From Motilibacter rhizosphaerae (GTDB lineage Bacteria > Actinomycetota > Actinomycetes > Motilibacterales > Motilibacteraceae), in assembly GCF_004216915.1 (NCBI RefSeq), contig NZ_SGXD01000001.1:744001-808000 (forward strand): a stretch of DNA of 64,000 bases, in the 5' to 3' direction. This document shows, piece by piece, positions 1 through 7,952 of this stretch; position 1 is the first letter of the stretch; every line of letters starts with the position of its first letter. The notes beneath the pieces were generated by a model. That model saw nothing but the letters and a program-made list of their open reading frames with translations. It did no database searches and was not told the DNA's origin. Made by a program: the position numbers and the translations under genes.

Positions 1-1
1 G

Positions 2-469
2 ACCGCCGGCAAGTGGGCCGTGGCGCCGATGCCGCAGTGGACCGCCGGTGGCACGGCCAACTCCGACTGGGGCGGCTCGACGTTCACCGTGACGACCCAG
101 ACCAAGCACCCGAAGGAGGCGACCATCGTCGCGCGGGAGCTGTTCGGGAAGTCGCAGGCGGCCTGGGACATCGGCGTCAACAAGGCGTTCCTCTACCCGC
201 TGGTCAAGCAGGTCGCCGACTCGCCGGCCTTCACCGACAAGGCGTACGACTTCTTCGGCGGTCAGAAGGTCAACCAGATCTACGTCCCCGCCTCCAACGG
301 CATCGGTGACTTCCAGTACTCCCCGTTCCAGGACTTCGTCTTCAGCACGCTGAACGACAACTCGGCGGCGGCGCTCGCCGGCAAGAAGGACTGGTCCTCG
401 GTGCTGGACGACACGCAGAAGACGATCAGCGACTACGCGAAGCAGCAGGGCTTCAAGGTCACCCAGTAG
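2..469 (+). CDS. Sugar ABC transporter substrate-binding protein, C-terminal part (5' end outside window)
   Basis: The last 155 residues of an extracellular solute-binding protein of the carbohydrate (family 1) type. The frame is open from base 2 and the visible part begins T-A-G-K-W-A-V-A-P-M-P-Q-W, the strand that in this family precedes the substrate-facing WGGS-type loop (here NSDWGGSTF). The end has the usual helical C-terminus and stops at TAG 467-469. Two sugar permeases follow at once in the same direction, so it is the binding component of that importer. The signal peptide and lipobox lie upstream and cannot be checked. The GH51 enzyme at the end of the operon suggests an arabinose-containing oligosaccharide as ligand; that is inference from context. 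Confidence 0.9.
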   Translation, partial: TAGKWAVAPMPQWTAGGTANSDWGGSTFTVTTQTKHPKEATIVARELFGKSQAAWDIGVNKAFLYPLVKQVADSPAFTDKAYDFFGGQKVNQIYVPASNGIGDFQYSPFQDFVFSTLNDNSAAALAGKKDWSSVLDDTQKTISDYAKQQGFKVTQ

Positions 470-476
470 CCCCGGC

Positions 477-511
477 GCGGGCGGCAGCGGACGACCGCCG
501 CTGCCGCCCGC
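477..511 (+). terminator. Strong stem-loop between binding-protein gene and first permease
   Basis: Two perfectly complementary 14-bp arms (477-490 and 498-511) enclose a 7-base loop. No T-run follows. It sits right after the binding-protein stop codon and before the permease ribosome binding site. In binding-protein-dependent importers such hairpins usually act as partial terminators or 3' mRNA stabilisers that give more binding protein than permease. The mannan-type operon carries the same arrangement at 36533-36574. Confidence 0.65.
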
Positions 512-549
512 AGACGCCGAAGAAGCCCCGTCCTCGAGGAGGAGGTCCC

Positions 550-1509
550 ATGAGCTCGACCCTGCGAGCCCCGGTCGAGGCCGCACCGCCCGCCCGGCCC
601 GCGGCACCTGCGCAAGCCCGGCGTCGCCCGTCCCACCAGCGGCGCCAGTCCCTGGCCGGCGTGCTGTTCGTCCTGCCGTTCCTCGTCGTCGTGGTGGTCT
701 TCCTGGCGCTGCCGCTGGGCTTCGCGCTCTGGCTGAGCCTCCACACCTCGAGCCTGGCGCTGGGCGACCACTTCAGCGGGCTCGACAACTACCGGCAGGC
801 CTTCACCGACCCGGTGTTCCTCGCCGGCGTCCGGCGGGTCGTGCTGTTCGGCGTCGTCCAGATCCCCGTGATGCTGGGCATCGCGCTCGCCGGCGCCCTC
901 GCGCTCGATGCGATCAGCACCCGCATGGCGACGGTCTACCGCTTCATCGCCTTCATGCCGTACGCCGTCCCCGCCGTCATCGGCGCGCTCATGTGGGGCT
1001 TCCTCTACAGCAAGACGTTCGGCCCCTTCGCCGGCGTGGGCAAGCTCCTCGGTGGCGGCCCGCTCGACTTCTTCGGCGGCTCGCTGCTCCTGGCGTCGCT
1101 CGGGAACATCGTGACCTGGGCCTGGACCGGCTACAACATGATCGTGCTGTACGCCGCGCTGCAGGGAGTCCCGCGCGAGATGTACGAGGCCGCCGTCCTG
1201 GACGGCGCGTCCCACGTGCAGATCGCCCTGCGGGTGAAGGTGCCGGCGATCCGGCAGGCGCTCTCGCTGGCGGTCATCTTCACGGTCATCGGCACCATGC
1301 AGTTCTTCACGGAGCCCTCGATCATGGCGCGCTTCGCGCCGGACATCGACGCGGGCTACACCCCGAACCTCTACGCCTACGCCCAGGCCTTCCGGTTCTC
1401 GGCCTTCAACTACTCGGCCGCGATCTCGTTCACGCTCGGCCTCGTGGTGTTCGTCATCTCCTACGCGTTCGTCTTCGTCAACCGCAGAAGGGCGGCCCGG
1501 ACGCCGTGA
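550..1509 (+). CDS. Sugar ABC transporter permease, MalF/UgpA type
   Basis: A 319-residue inner-membrane permease of the carbohydrate importer family. After a Pro/Ala/Arg-rich cytoplasmic leader of about 40 residues comes a hydrophobic segment, then further membrane spans typical of the MalF/UgpA group. The cytoplasmic EAA loop is seen as E-M-Y-E-A-A-V-L-D-G-A, the contact site for the ATPase. A good ribosome binding site (GAGGAGG, 537-543) supports the ATG at 550. The stop overlaps the next permease start (GTGA, 1506-1509), so the two are translationally coupled and should form the heterodimeric channel. No ATPase gene is present in the operon, as is common in actinobacteria, where one ATPase serves several sugar importers. 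Confidence 0.92.
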   Translation: MSSTLRAPVEAAPPARPAAPAQARRRPSHQRRQSLAGVLFVLPFLVVVVVFLALPLGFALWLSLHTSSLALGDHFSGLDNYRQAFTDPVFLAGVRRVVLFGVVQIPVMLGIALAGALALDAISTRMATVYRFIAFMPYAVPAVIGALMWGFLYSKTFGPFAGVGKLLGGGPLDFFGGSLLLASLGNIVTWAWTGYNMIVLYAALQGVPREMYEAAVLDGASHVQIALRVKVPAIRQALSLAVIFTVIGTMQFFTEPSIMARFAPDIDAGYTPNLYAYAQAFRFSAFNYSAAISFTLGLVVFVISYAFVFVNRRRAARTP

Positions 1510-2387
1510 CCATCACCAGTGCCCCCAGCCGGCGCCGCCCGCTCTCGGAGCCGCGTACGCGCCTCGCCCACACGCTGATGGCGGTCGGCGTGCTCTACTT
1601 CGCCGTGCCGCTGGTGTGGATCGTCATCGCGGCGACCAAGAGCCAGCCGGACCTGCTCTCGACGCCGGCGCTGTCGTTCTCGACGAAGTTCAACCTGTTC
1701 TCGAACCTCCACGACCTGTTCGCGGAGGAGAACGGGATCTACGGCCGCTGGCTGCTCAACACCGCGCTCTACGCCGGCGGCGGTGCCGTGGGCGCCACGG
1801 TGCTCTCGGCGCTCGCGGGCTACGGCCTGGCCCGGTTCTCGTTCCCGGGCAAGCAGTTCTTCGAGAGCGCGCTGCTCGGCATGGTCATGGTGCCGGCGAC
1901 CGCGCTCGTGCTGCCGACGTACCTCCTCCTCTCGCACCTGCACCTGGTCGACACGGTCTGGGCGGTGATCCTGCCGTCGCTGCTCTCGCCGTTCGGGACC
2001 TACCTCGTCAAGGTCTACGTCGACGAGAGCGTGCCCTCGGAGCTGCTCGAGGCCGCGCGGATCGACCGCGCGGGGGAGTTCCGCATCTTCCGCCAGGTCG
2101 CGCTGCCGATGATGCGGCCGGCCGTCGTCACGGTGTTCCTCTTCAGCCTCGTGGCGATCTGGAACAACTACTTCCTGCCGCTGGTCATGCTGAGCAACGA
2201 GCGGCTCTACCCGCTGACCGTCGGGCTGACGAACTGGTTCAACACCGCGCAGCAGGCCGGCGGCACGCGCTTCCTGTTCAACCTAGTGGTGACCGGGTCG
2301 CTCGTCGCGATCCTGCCGCTCGTCGTCGCGTTCGTCCTGCTGCAGCGCTTCTGGCAGAGCGGAGTGAGCACCGGGGCCCTCAAGTAG
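1506..2387 (+). CDS. Sugar ABC transporter permease, MalG/UgpE type
   Basis: A 293-residue permease, partner of the preceding MalF-type protein. The GTG start at 1506 overlaps the upstream stop by four bases. It has the expected six membrane segments and the EAA loop, visible as E-L-L-E-A-A-R-I-D-R-A-G, after a periplasm-facing first span. The C-terminus ends close to the last span (LLQRFWQSGVSTGALK), as in this family. Together the two permeases form the membrane channel for the sugar bound by the upstream lipoprotein. The GH51 gene follows 44 bp later and is probably co-transcribed. Confidence 0.92.
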   Translation: MTITSAPSRRRPLSEPRTRLAHTLMAVGVLYFAVPLVWIVIAATKSQPDLLSTPALSFSTKFNLFSNLHDLFAEENGIYGRWLLNTALYAGGGAVGATVLSALAGYGLARFSFPGKQFFESALLGMVMVPATALVLPTYLLLSHLHLVDTVWAVILPSLLSPFGTYLVKVYVDESVPSELLEAARIDRAGEFRIFRQVALPMMRPAVVTVFLFSLVAIWNNYFLPLVMLSNERLYPLTVGLTNWFNTAQQAGGTRFLFNLVVTGSLVAILPLVVAFVLLQRFWQSGVSTGALK

Positions 2388-2431
2388 CCCCCGCGTGCAG
2401 CCCGCCCGCCCCGACCCCCGAGGATCTCCCC

Positions 2432-3943
2432 GTGCTCTCCGCGTCCTTCCCGCTGAACCCGTCCTTCGTCATCGCCCCCGTCAACCGGCGCACGTTCGGC
2501 ACCTTCGTCGAGCACATGGGGCGCTGCGTCTACACCGGCATCTACGAGCCGGGGCACCCGACCGCTGACAAGGACGGGTTCCGCGGTGACGTCCTCGAGC
2601 TGACCCGGGAGCTCGGCGCCACCGTCGTGCGCTACCCCGGCGGCAACTTCGTCTCGGGCTACCGGTGGGAGGACGGCATCGGGCCGGTGGGCGAGCGCCC
2701 GGTGCGCCGCGACCTCGCTTGGCACAGCCTGGAGACCAACGAGATCGGCATCGACGAGTTCGCGCGGTGGGCGAAGAAGGCCGACCTCGAGATCATGTAC
2801 GCCGTCAACCTCGGCACCCGCGGCGTGCAGGAGGCGCTCGACGTGCAGGAGTACCTCAACCACCCCGAGGGCACCCGGCTGTCCGACCTGCGCCGAGCGA
2901 ACGGCGCGAAGGAGCCGTACGACGTCGCGATCTTCTGCCTGGGCAACGAGATGGACGGCCCGTGGCAGACGGGGCACAAGACCGCCCACGAGTACGGCCG
3001 GCTCGCCGCGGAGACCGCCCGCGCGCTGCGCTCGGCGCAGCCCGGCATCGAGCTGGTGGCCTGCGGCAGCTCGAGCTCGTCCATGCCGACGTTCGGGGCG
3101 TGGGAGGCCGAGGTCCTCGAGCTGGCCTACGACCAGGTCGACTACATCTCGGCGCACGCCTACTACGAGGAGCACGACGGTGACCTGGCGAGCTTCCTCG
3201 CCAGCGCCGTCGACATGGACCACTTCGTCGCCAGCGTCGTCGCCACCGCGGACAGCGTGGGCGCGCGACTGAAGAGCACGAAGAAGATCGGCATCTCGTT
3301 CGACGAATGGAACGTGTGGTACCTCAGCCGCTTCGAGGGCGCTCCCACGCCGGAGGAGTGGGCGGTCGCGCCGCGCGTGATCGAGGACCACTACAACGTC
3401 GCCGACGCCGTCGTCGTGGGGAGCCTGCTGGTCTCGCTGCTGCGGCACAGCGACCGCGTCACCGCCGCGTGCCAGGCGCAGCTGGTCAACGTCATCGCGC
3501 CGATCATGACCGAGCCCGGCGGACGGGCGTGGCGTCAGACGATCTTCCACCCGTTCGCGCTGACGGCGCGGCTGGCGAAGGGCGAGGTGCTGCGCGTCGA
3601 GCCGCGGGCCGCGACCGTCGAGACCGCCCGCTACGGCACGGTGGCCGCGCTCGACGCGGTCGCGACGCACGACCCGCAGACGGGCGAGGTCAGCGTCTTC
3701 GCGGTCAACCGCAGCACGAGCGAGCCGACGGAGCTCACCATCGACCTCACGGCCCTGCCGGGCCTGCAGGTCGCGGAGACCTGGACCGTGGCCGACGCCG
3801 ACCCGTACGCGCGCAACACCGCCGACGACCCCGAGCGCGTCGTGCCGCGGGAGAACGGCAGCGCGTCGCTCAGCGGGGGGACGCTGACGCTCGAGCTGCC
3901 GCCGGTGAGCTGGAGCGCCGTACGCCTCGTGCCGGCAGGCTGA
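2432..3943 (+). CDS. abfA: Alpha-L-arabinofuranosidase, glycoside hydrolase family 51
   Basis: A 503-residue cytoplasmic GH51 enzyme of normal family length that releases terminal alpha-L-arabinofuranosyl units from arabino-oligosaccharides by a retaining mechanism. The catalytic acid/base is Glu173 in C-L-G-N-E-M-D-G-P-W, and the nucleophile is Glu292 in I-S-F-D-E-W-N-V-W. The N-terminal TIM barrel is followed by a C-terminal beta-sandwich (from about residue 390). No signal peptide is seen, which fits hydrolysis of imported oligosaccharides. GTG 2432 is chosen because the protein then begins just before the conserved F-G-T-F-V-E-H-M-G-R motif. It follows the importer genes in the same direction. 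Its last 74 bp overlap the end of the reverse-strand membrane protein gene. Confidence 0.93.
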   Translation: MLSASFPLNPSFVIAPVNRRTFGTFVEHMGRCVYTGIYEPGHPTADKDGFRGDVLELTRELGATVVRYPGGNFVSGYRWEDGIGPVGERPVRRDLAWHSLETNEIGIDEFARWAKKADLEIMYAVNLGTRGVQEALDVQEYLNHPEGTRLSDLRRANGAKEPYDVAIFCLGNEMDGPWQTGHKTAHEYGRLAAETARALRSAQPGIELVACGSSSSSMPTFGAWEAEVLELAYDQVDYISAHAYYEEHDGDLASFLASAVDMDHFVASVVATADSVGARLKSTKKIGISFDEWNVWYLSRFEGAPTPEEWAVAPRVIEDHYNVADAVVVGSLLVSLLRHSDRVTAACQAQLVNVIAPIMTEPGGRAWRQTIFHPFALTARLAKGEVLRVEPRAATVETARYGTVAALDAVATHDPQTGEVSVFAVNRSTSEPTELTIDLTALPGLQVAETWTVADADPYARNTADDPERVVPRENGSASLSGGTLTLELPPVSWSAVRLVPAG

Positions 3944-5042
3944 GCGGCAGCGGGCCGGGGGCGCGGAGCGCCACGCCGAGGCCGACCAGCACGGCCGTGC
4001 TCGGGAGCCACTGCACGAGGGAGCCCGTCACGGCGTCGAGCCAGCCCGGCAGCAGCAGGGCGAGGGCGGCCAGCAGGACGCGCCGGTCGCGGGCGATCGC
4101 CAGCGCGGCGACACCCGCGACGAGCAGGTAGACGGCCGGGTCGCTGTAGTAGGCGGCCTGGAGGGGGTCGAGCGCGACGCGCACGGCGACGACTGCCGCG
4201 GGGGCCACCCAGACGGCGTGGGGCGAGCGGCGCAGCAGCAGGGCGAGCCCCGCGCCGGCGGCGATCGCGAGGCCCCCCTGCGCGAGCCGGTACGACCACG
4301 GGACCGGGGTACCGAGGCCGAGCAGGAGCGCGGGCAGGGAGCCGCGGCGGGCGTCCCAGTCGAACTCGCCCATGTGGAACGAGCCCGACGCCACCTCGGG
4401 GCCCCAGCTGAGCGCGGTGACGGCCAGGCAGGCCGCCGCGGCGCGCAGCCGGTCGCGCCCCTGGGCGAGCAGCAGCAGCCCGACGCCCATGAGCGCCCAG
4501 CTGTCGAACGCGGTCGCGAGCCCGAGCAGCAGTCCGGCCCGGGTCCCGCGGCCCGCCCGGGCCTCGAGCGCGGTGAGCAGCCAGAGCAGGCCGATGAGGG
4601 CGTGCGTGGGGTGCGCGAGGTCCATGCCGACCGCCCCCACCCCGACCGCGTACGCCGTGGCGAGGAGCAGCCCCGCCCCGCGCGCAGTGTCGTCGGCGGA
4701 GGTCGGCGCGAGCACCCGGCGGACGACGGTGACGCAGCAGCCGGCGCTGATCGCCGTCATCGCGGCCACCTCGCTCGGCGCCGCGGGCAGGTGCAGCACG
4801 CGCACCGCGCTGCCGAGCACCGCCACCAGGGCGAGCGCGAGGGGCCCGGTCTGCACGACGGGGTCGTCGAAGACCCGGTCGAACGACCCGTGCAGCAGCG
4901 CGTCCCCGTGCGCCTCGAACAGCGCCCAGTCCGCGGGGACCCACTGCAGGTCGCAGTCCAGCGTGGCGAGGACGGCGGCGAGCGCCGCCACGGCGTACCA
5001 GTGCGACCAGCACCAGGACGCCAGTCTGCGCGCGGAGGGCAT
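3870..5042 (-). CDS. Polytopic membrane protein, possibly a GT-C-type glycosyltransferase
   Basis: A 390-residue protein with about ten hydrophobic segments and no soluble domain. The early extracytoplasmic loop carries the acidic stretch D-W-A-L-F-E-A-H-G-D-A-L-L, and the rest alternates Leu/Ala-rich helices with short loops. This layout resembles GT-C glycosyltransferases of the kind that use polyprenyl-linked sugars, but no diagnostic motif is visible and the assignment is only a suggestion. The ATG at 5042 gives a protein whose first span starts near residue 12; the ribosome binding site is weak. The 3' end overlaps the GH51 gene by 74 bp. The last 25 residues are Ser/Ala/Arg-rich and may be a low-constraint tail. 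It is divergent from fliL, with 126 bp between the starts. Confidence 0.7.
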   Translation of the reverse strand: MPSARRLASWCWSHWYAVAALAAVLATLDCDLQWVPADWALFEAHGDALLHGSFDRVFDDPVVQTGPLALALVAVLGSAVRVLHLPAAPSEVAAMTAISAGCCVTVVRRVLAPTSADDTARGAGLLLATAYAVGVGAVGMDLAHPTHALIGLLWLLTALEARAGRGTRAGLLLGLATAFDSWALMGVGLLLLAQGRDRLRAAAACLAVTALSWGPEVASGSFHMGEFDWDARRGSLPALLLGLGTPVPWSYRLAQGGLAIAAGAGLALLLRRSPHAVWVAPAAVVAVRVALDPLQAAYYSDPAVYLLVAGVAALAIARDRRVLLAALALLLPGWLDAVTGSLVQWLPSTAVLVGLGVALRAPGPLPLSLPARGVRRSSSPAAARASASPR

Positions 5043-5168
5043 CACCCCCGCACCCTCGGCAGTGCGCGGCGCCGACCTGACCAGCGGCGCGTCACCCTCC
5101 CGGATGCTCCTCGCCGGCGCCGGCCGGCCGATGGGAAGGCTGCACGGCAACCGGCACGAGGAGCGAGC

Positions 5169-5651
5169 ATGGCCAAGGACGAGGCCGCCGACAAGGCAGA
5201 GGCGCCGAAGAAGAAGGACAAGAAGAAGCTCATCATGATCGTGGTGGGCATCGTCGTCCTCGGCGCTGCGTACAAGTTCGTGCTCGCGCCCAAGCCCGCG
5301 CCGGCCAGCCCGGCGGCCGCCGCCGCTGCCTCGGCCGCTGCCACGGCCATCCCGACGGGCCCGCCCGGCATCGTGGTGACGCTCGACCCGGTCAACATCA
5401 ACCTCGCCGGGGACGGGCACTACCTCAAGCTCGGCTTCTCCCTGCAGATGTCGAAGGCCGCGGGGGCGACGATCCCCGAGGGTGCCTTCGCCATGGATGC
5501 CGCGATCCGCATCTTCACCAACCAGTCGGTGCAGACGCTGAGCAACGGCAAGCAGGTCGAGAAGCTCAAGCACGAGCTGCTGACCGAGATCGAGGAGTAC
5601 TACGAGTACAAGGTGCAGGCGATCTACTTCACGAGCTTCGTGACGCAGTAG
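5169..5651 (+). CDS. fliL: Flagellar basal body-associated protein FliL
   Basis: A 160-residue single-pass membrane protein associated with the stator ring of the flagellar motor. It has a Lys/Glu-rich cytoplasmic N-terminus, one membrane span (about residues 19-36, LIMIVVGIVVLGAAYKFVL), an Ala/Pro linker, and a periplasmic FliL domain from about residue 66, recognisable by L-D-P-V-N-I-N-L-A and the C-terminal Y-F-T-S-F-V-T-Q. The ATG is supported by GAGGAG upstream. It is the first gene of the flagellar block and is separated from fliM by 89 bp, in contrast to the tightly overlapped genes further on. Confidence 0.9.
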   Translation: MAKDEAADKAEAPKKKDKKKLIMIVVGIVVLGAAYKFVLAPKPAPASPAAAAAASAAATAIPTGPPGIVVTLDPVNINLAGDGHYLKLGFSLQMSKAAGATIPEGAFAMDAAIRIFTNQSVQTLSNGKQVEKLKHELLTEIEEYYEYKVQAIYFTSFVTQ

Positions 5652-5704
5652 TCCAGCACCACCCGTACGGGCAGGGGGCGGCGCGCAGGTTCACCCGTCA
5701 GGGC

Positions 5705-5740
5705 TAAGGCTCGCGCCCCCCGCTGCCGAGAGTCCCTCTC
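5705..5740 (+). promoter_or_regulatory. Possible flagellar (FliA-type) promoter upstream of fliM
   Basis: Between fliL and fliM the sequence CTAAGGCT (5704-5711) and GCCGAGAG (5725-5732) resembles the two halves of a FliA-type promoter (TAAA and GCCGATAA). The spacing is 13 bases rather than the usual 11, and the match is imperfect. The 89-bp gap and weak ribosome binding site of fliM make a separate transcription start plausible, but this call is tentative. Confidence 0.25.
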
Positions 5741-6766
5741 GTGAGTGGACAGCCCAACCGGGTCTCGACGCGCAGGGTCGGCCGCAGCAGCAGCAGCGGC
5801 GAGTCGAACGTGGACGCGTACGACTTCCGCCGCCCGACCAAGCTCTCCCGCGAGCACGTACGGACGCTGCAGATCGTCTTCGAGACGTTCGCGCGGCAGT
5901 ACACGACGCTGCTCACGTCGACCCTGCGGGCGAGCAGCCAGGTCTCGCTCGTGTCCATCGAGCAGCTGACCTACGACGAGTACATCTCGCAGCTCGCGAA
6001 CCCCACGCTGATGATCACGCTCAGCGTGGAGCCGCTCGTCGGCGCCGGCGTGCTGGAGTTCAGCGTCGGCAGCGCGATGGCCTGCGTGGACCACGTGCTC
6101 GGCGGGCCCGGCGCCCTCGACCAGCCGGAGCGCCCGCTCACCGAGATCGAGATGTCGCTGCTCCGCGAGCTGCTCGAGCGCGTCCTGCACGAGCTCAAGT
6201 ACGCGTTCGAGGGCCTCGTCACGCTCGACCCGCAGATCGTGGGCTACGAGTACAACCCGCAGTTCGCCCAGGTCGCCGGCCCGACCGACCTCGTGCTCGT
6301 CGCGTCGTTCGACATGAAGATCGGCCTCGTCGACACCGTCGCCACGGTGTGCCTGCCGTTCGCGCCGACCCTCGCGGTCCTCGAGGCCAACTCGAGCAAC
6401 CACTTCAGCACCGAGCGGGAGCGCCAGCAGCGGCTCAACGCCGCCGCGCTCATGGCGACGCGTATGGAAGACGTCCACGTCGAGGTGCGCGTCTGCTTCG
6501 ACGAGACGCTCACCCACCCCGAGGACCTCGTCGACCTGCGCCCCGGCGACGTGGTGCCGCTGCGCCACGCGACCAGCCAGCCGCTGACCGTCCGCACCGA
6601 GGACGTCGTCTTCGCCCACGCCACGCCGGGCTCCACCGGCAAGCGGCTCGCCGTGCTCGTCGTCGAGCCGCCGCCCCGGGACGACGGGCCGCCGCAGATC
6701 CTCTCGACGAGCCCGCTCCGCCCCGCCCAGCCCCTTCCGACCACTTCCGGGAGCACCGCCCCATGA
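5741..6766 (+). CDS. fliM: Flagellar motor switch protein FliM
   Basis: A 341-residue FliM, the switch-complex protein that carries the CheC-like middle domain (about residues 40-230) and a C-terminal SpoA/FliN-like domain (about 245-320, with L-R-P-G-D-V-V-P-L and L-T-V-R-T-E-D-V). The N-terminus is Ser/Arg-rich and runs straight into the Y-D-F-R-R-P-T-K-L-S segment that normally follows the CheY-binding helix. The helix itself (consensus L-S-Q-x-E-I-D-A-L-L) is absent, and an in-frame stop at 5705-5707 leaves no room for a longer start with it. The GTG at 5741 is the best available start. The stop overlaps the fliN start (ATGA). Confidence 0.93.
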   Translation: MSGQPNRVSTRRVGRSSSSGESNVDAYDFRRPTKLSREHVRTLQIVFETFARQYTTLLTSTLRASSQVSLVSIEQLTYDEYISQLANPTLMITLSVEPLVGAGVLEFSVGSAMACVDHVLGGPGALDQPERPLTEIEMSLLRELLERVLHELKYAFEGLVTLDPQIVGYEYNPQFAQVAGPTDLVLVASFDMKIGLVDTVATVCLPFAPTLAVLEANSSNHFSTERERQQRLNAAALMATRMEDVHVEVRVCFDETLTHPEDLVDLRPGDVVPLRHATSQPLTVRTEDVVFAHATPGSTGKRLAVLVVEPPPRDDGPPQILSTSPLRPAQPLPTTSGSTAP

Positions 6767-7515
6767 GCACGTCCGTGCCGCAGGAGATCATCGCCGCCGT
6801 CGTCGCCGCCGCGACCGCCGCGGCCCCGCAGCTGCCGGCGTCGAGCCCGCTTGCGATCGGCGCCCCGGTCATGGACCTCGCGGCGCTCCCGCTGCCCGCC
6901 AACGCGGCCACCGCCGTCGTCGCCGACCTCGGCGGGGGCGTCCGCGGCACCTCGCTCGTCATCGTCCCGACCGACCTCGTCGAGGCGCTGCAGCAGAGCC
7001 CGCTCGGCCAGCTCGACCTCGCCTCCGCGGTGCGCCCCGGCCTCGCCGCGGCCGCCGAGGCGTTCGGCCAGGCCGTCCTCGACGCGCCGCTCGAGCTGCC
7101 GATCGACGTGGCCCTCGAGCGCCTGGCCGGCGCGGGTGCCGCCGTCGCGGTGCCGCTGCTCGACAACGGCCAGGTCGTCGTCGTGTACGCGGCGGCCATC
7201 TCCGCGACCGGCGCCGCCCGCCCCGCCGCCGGTGGCGGGCGCCGGCCGCAGCGCAACGGCGGCCTCGAGCTGCTGCGCGACGTCGTCATGGAGGTCACCG
7301 CCGAGCTCGGCCGCACGCGGATGACGGTGCGCGAGCTGCTCTCGCTCACCCCCGGCTCCGTGGTCGAGCTCGACCGGGCCGCCGGGAGCCCCGCTGACCT
7401 GCTCGTCAACGGCACGCTGATCGCCCGCGGCGAAGTCGTCGTCGTCGACGAGGAGTACGGCATCCGCATCACCGAGCTCGTCGGCCCGGGGGCGGACGCC
7501 GAGGGCGCCGCGTGA
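6763..7515 (+). CDS. fliN: Flagellar motor switch protein FliN, long form
   Basis: A 250-residue FliN-type protein. The conserved SpoA domain is at the C-terminus (about 165-240): a V-M-E-V-T-A-E-L-G-R-T-R-M-T-V-R-E-L-L segment, then L-T-P-G-S-V-V-E-L-D-R, and finally V-N-G-T-L-I-A-R-G-E-V-V-V-V-D, the classic FliN signature. The first 130 residues form an Ala-rich helical domain that ordinary FliN (about 100-140 residues) lacks; it may be a CheC-like remnant as in FliY, though no CheC catalytic motif (D/S-x3-E-x2-N) is evident. The ATG overlaps the fliM stop and the fliO start overlaps its stop, so translation is coupled. It works in the C-ring with FliM and FliG (FliG is not in this window). 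Confidence 0.88.
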   Translation: MSTSVPQEIIAAVVAAATAAAPQLPASSPLAIGAPVMDLAALPLPANAATAVVADLGGGVRGTSLVIVPTDLVEALQQSPLGQLDLASAVRPGLAAAAEAFGQAVLDAPLELPIDVALERLAGAGAAVAVPLLDNGQVVVVYAAAISATGAARPAAGGGRRPQRNGGLELLRDVVMEVTAELGRTRMTVRELLSLTPGSVVELDRAAGSPADLLVNGTLIARGEVVVVDEEYGIRITELVGPGADAEGAA

Positions 7516-7952
7516 GCACGGGTCGCGCGCTCGTCCAGCTGGTCTTCGCGCTCGGCGCCGTCCTCGCCCTGCTGCTCCTCGTCTCCAAGGTGCTCGGCCG
7601 CGCCGGCTCCGGCCGCAAGGGCAGCAACCTCGAGGTCCTCGCCCGCCGCCAGCTCGCCAAGGGCGCATCGGTCGCGGTGGTCCAGGTCGGCAGCCGGGCC
7701 CTGGTGCTGGGCGTGTCCGAGCAGGGCGTCCGCCTGCTCTCCGAGGCCGAGGCGGCCGAGTTCACCGCACCCGTCGAGGAGACCGCCGAGGACGGCGAGG
7801 CCGCTGACGGCCTGCCGACCCCCGGCCGGCCCGGGCGCCGCGCCCGCACGCTGTCCACCCCCGGCGGCGCGCTCGCCGGCAGCGTGCTCAGCCCCGCGAC
7901 CTGGCGGCAGACCGCCGAGGTGCTGCGGGAGCGGACGACGAGGCGCGGATGA
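7512..7952 (+). CDS. fliO: Flagellar biosynthesis protein FliO
   Basis: A 146-residue protein with one N-terminal membrane span (about residues 5-26, LVQLVFALGAVLALLLLVSKVL) followed by a small soluble FliO domain with L-E-V-L-A-R-R-Q-L-A-K-G-A-S-V-A-V-V-Q-V-G and L-V-L-G-V-S-E-Q-G-V. The last 50 residues are a charged and Pro/Gly-rich tail. FliO helps assemble the FliP ring of the type III export gate. The GTG start overlaps the fliN stop and the stop overlaps the fliP start (ATGA), which matches the coupled production expected of FliO and FliP. Confidence 0.88.
   Translation: MSTGRALVQLVFALGAVLALLLLVSKVLGRAGSGRKGSNLEVLARRQLAKGASVAVVQVGSRALVLGVSEQGVRLLSEAEAAEFTAPVEETAEDGEAADGLPTPGRPGRRARTLSTPGGALAGSVLSPATWRQTAEVLRERTTRRG

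Noticed and set aside
993-1505. Longer N-terminus for the second sugar permease
   Set aside because: Sequence before GTG 1506 is an out-of-frame reading of the first permease; the GTGA overlap and a normal family length fit the start at 1506.
1616-2431. Longer N-terminus for the GH51 enzyme
   Set aside because: That part is a shadow of the permease gene; the enzyme's conserved start lies just after GTG 2432 and gives the usual 500-residue length.
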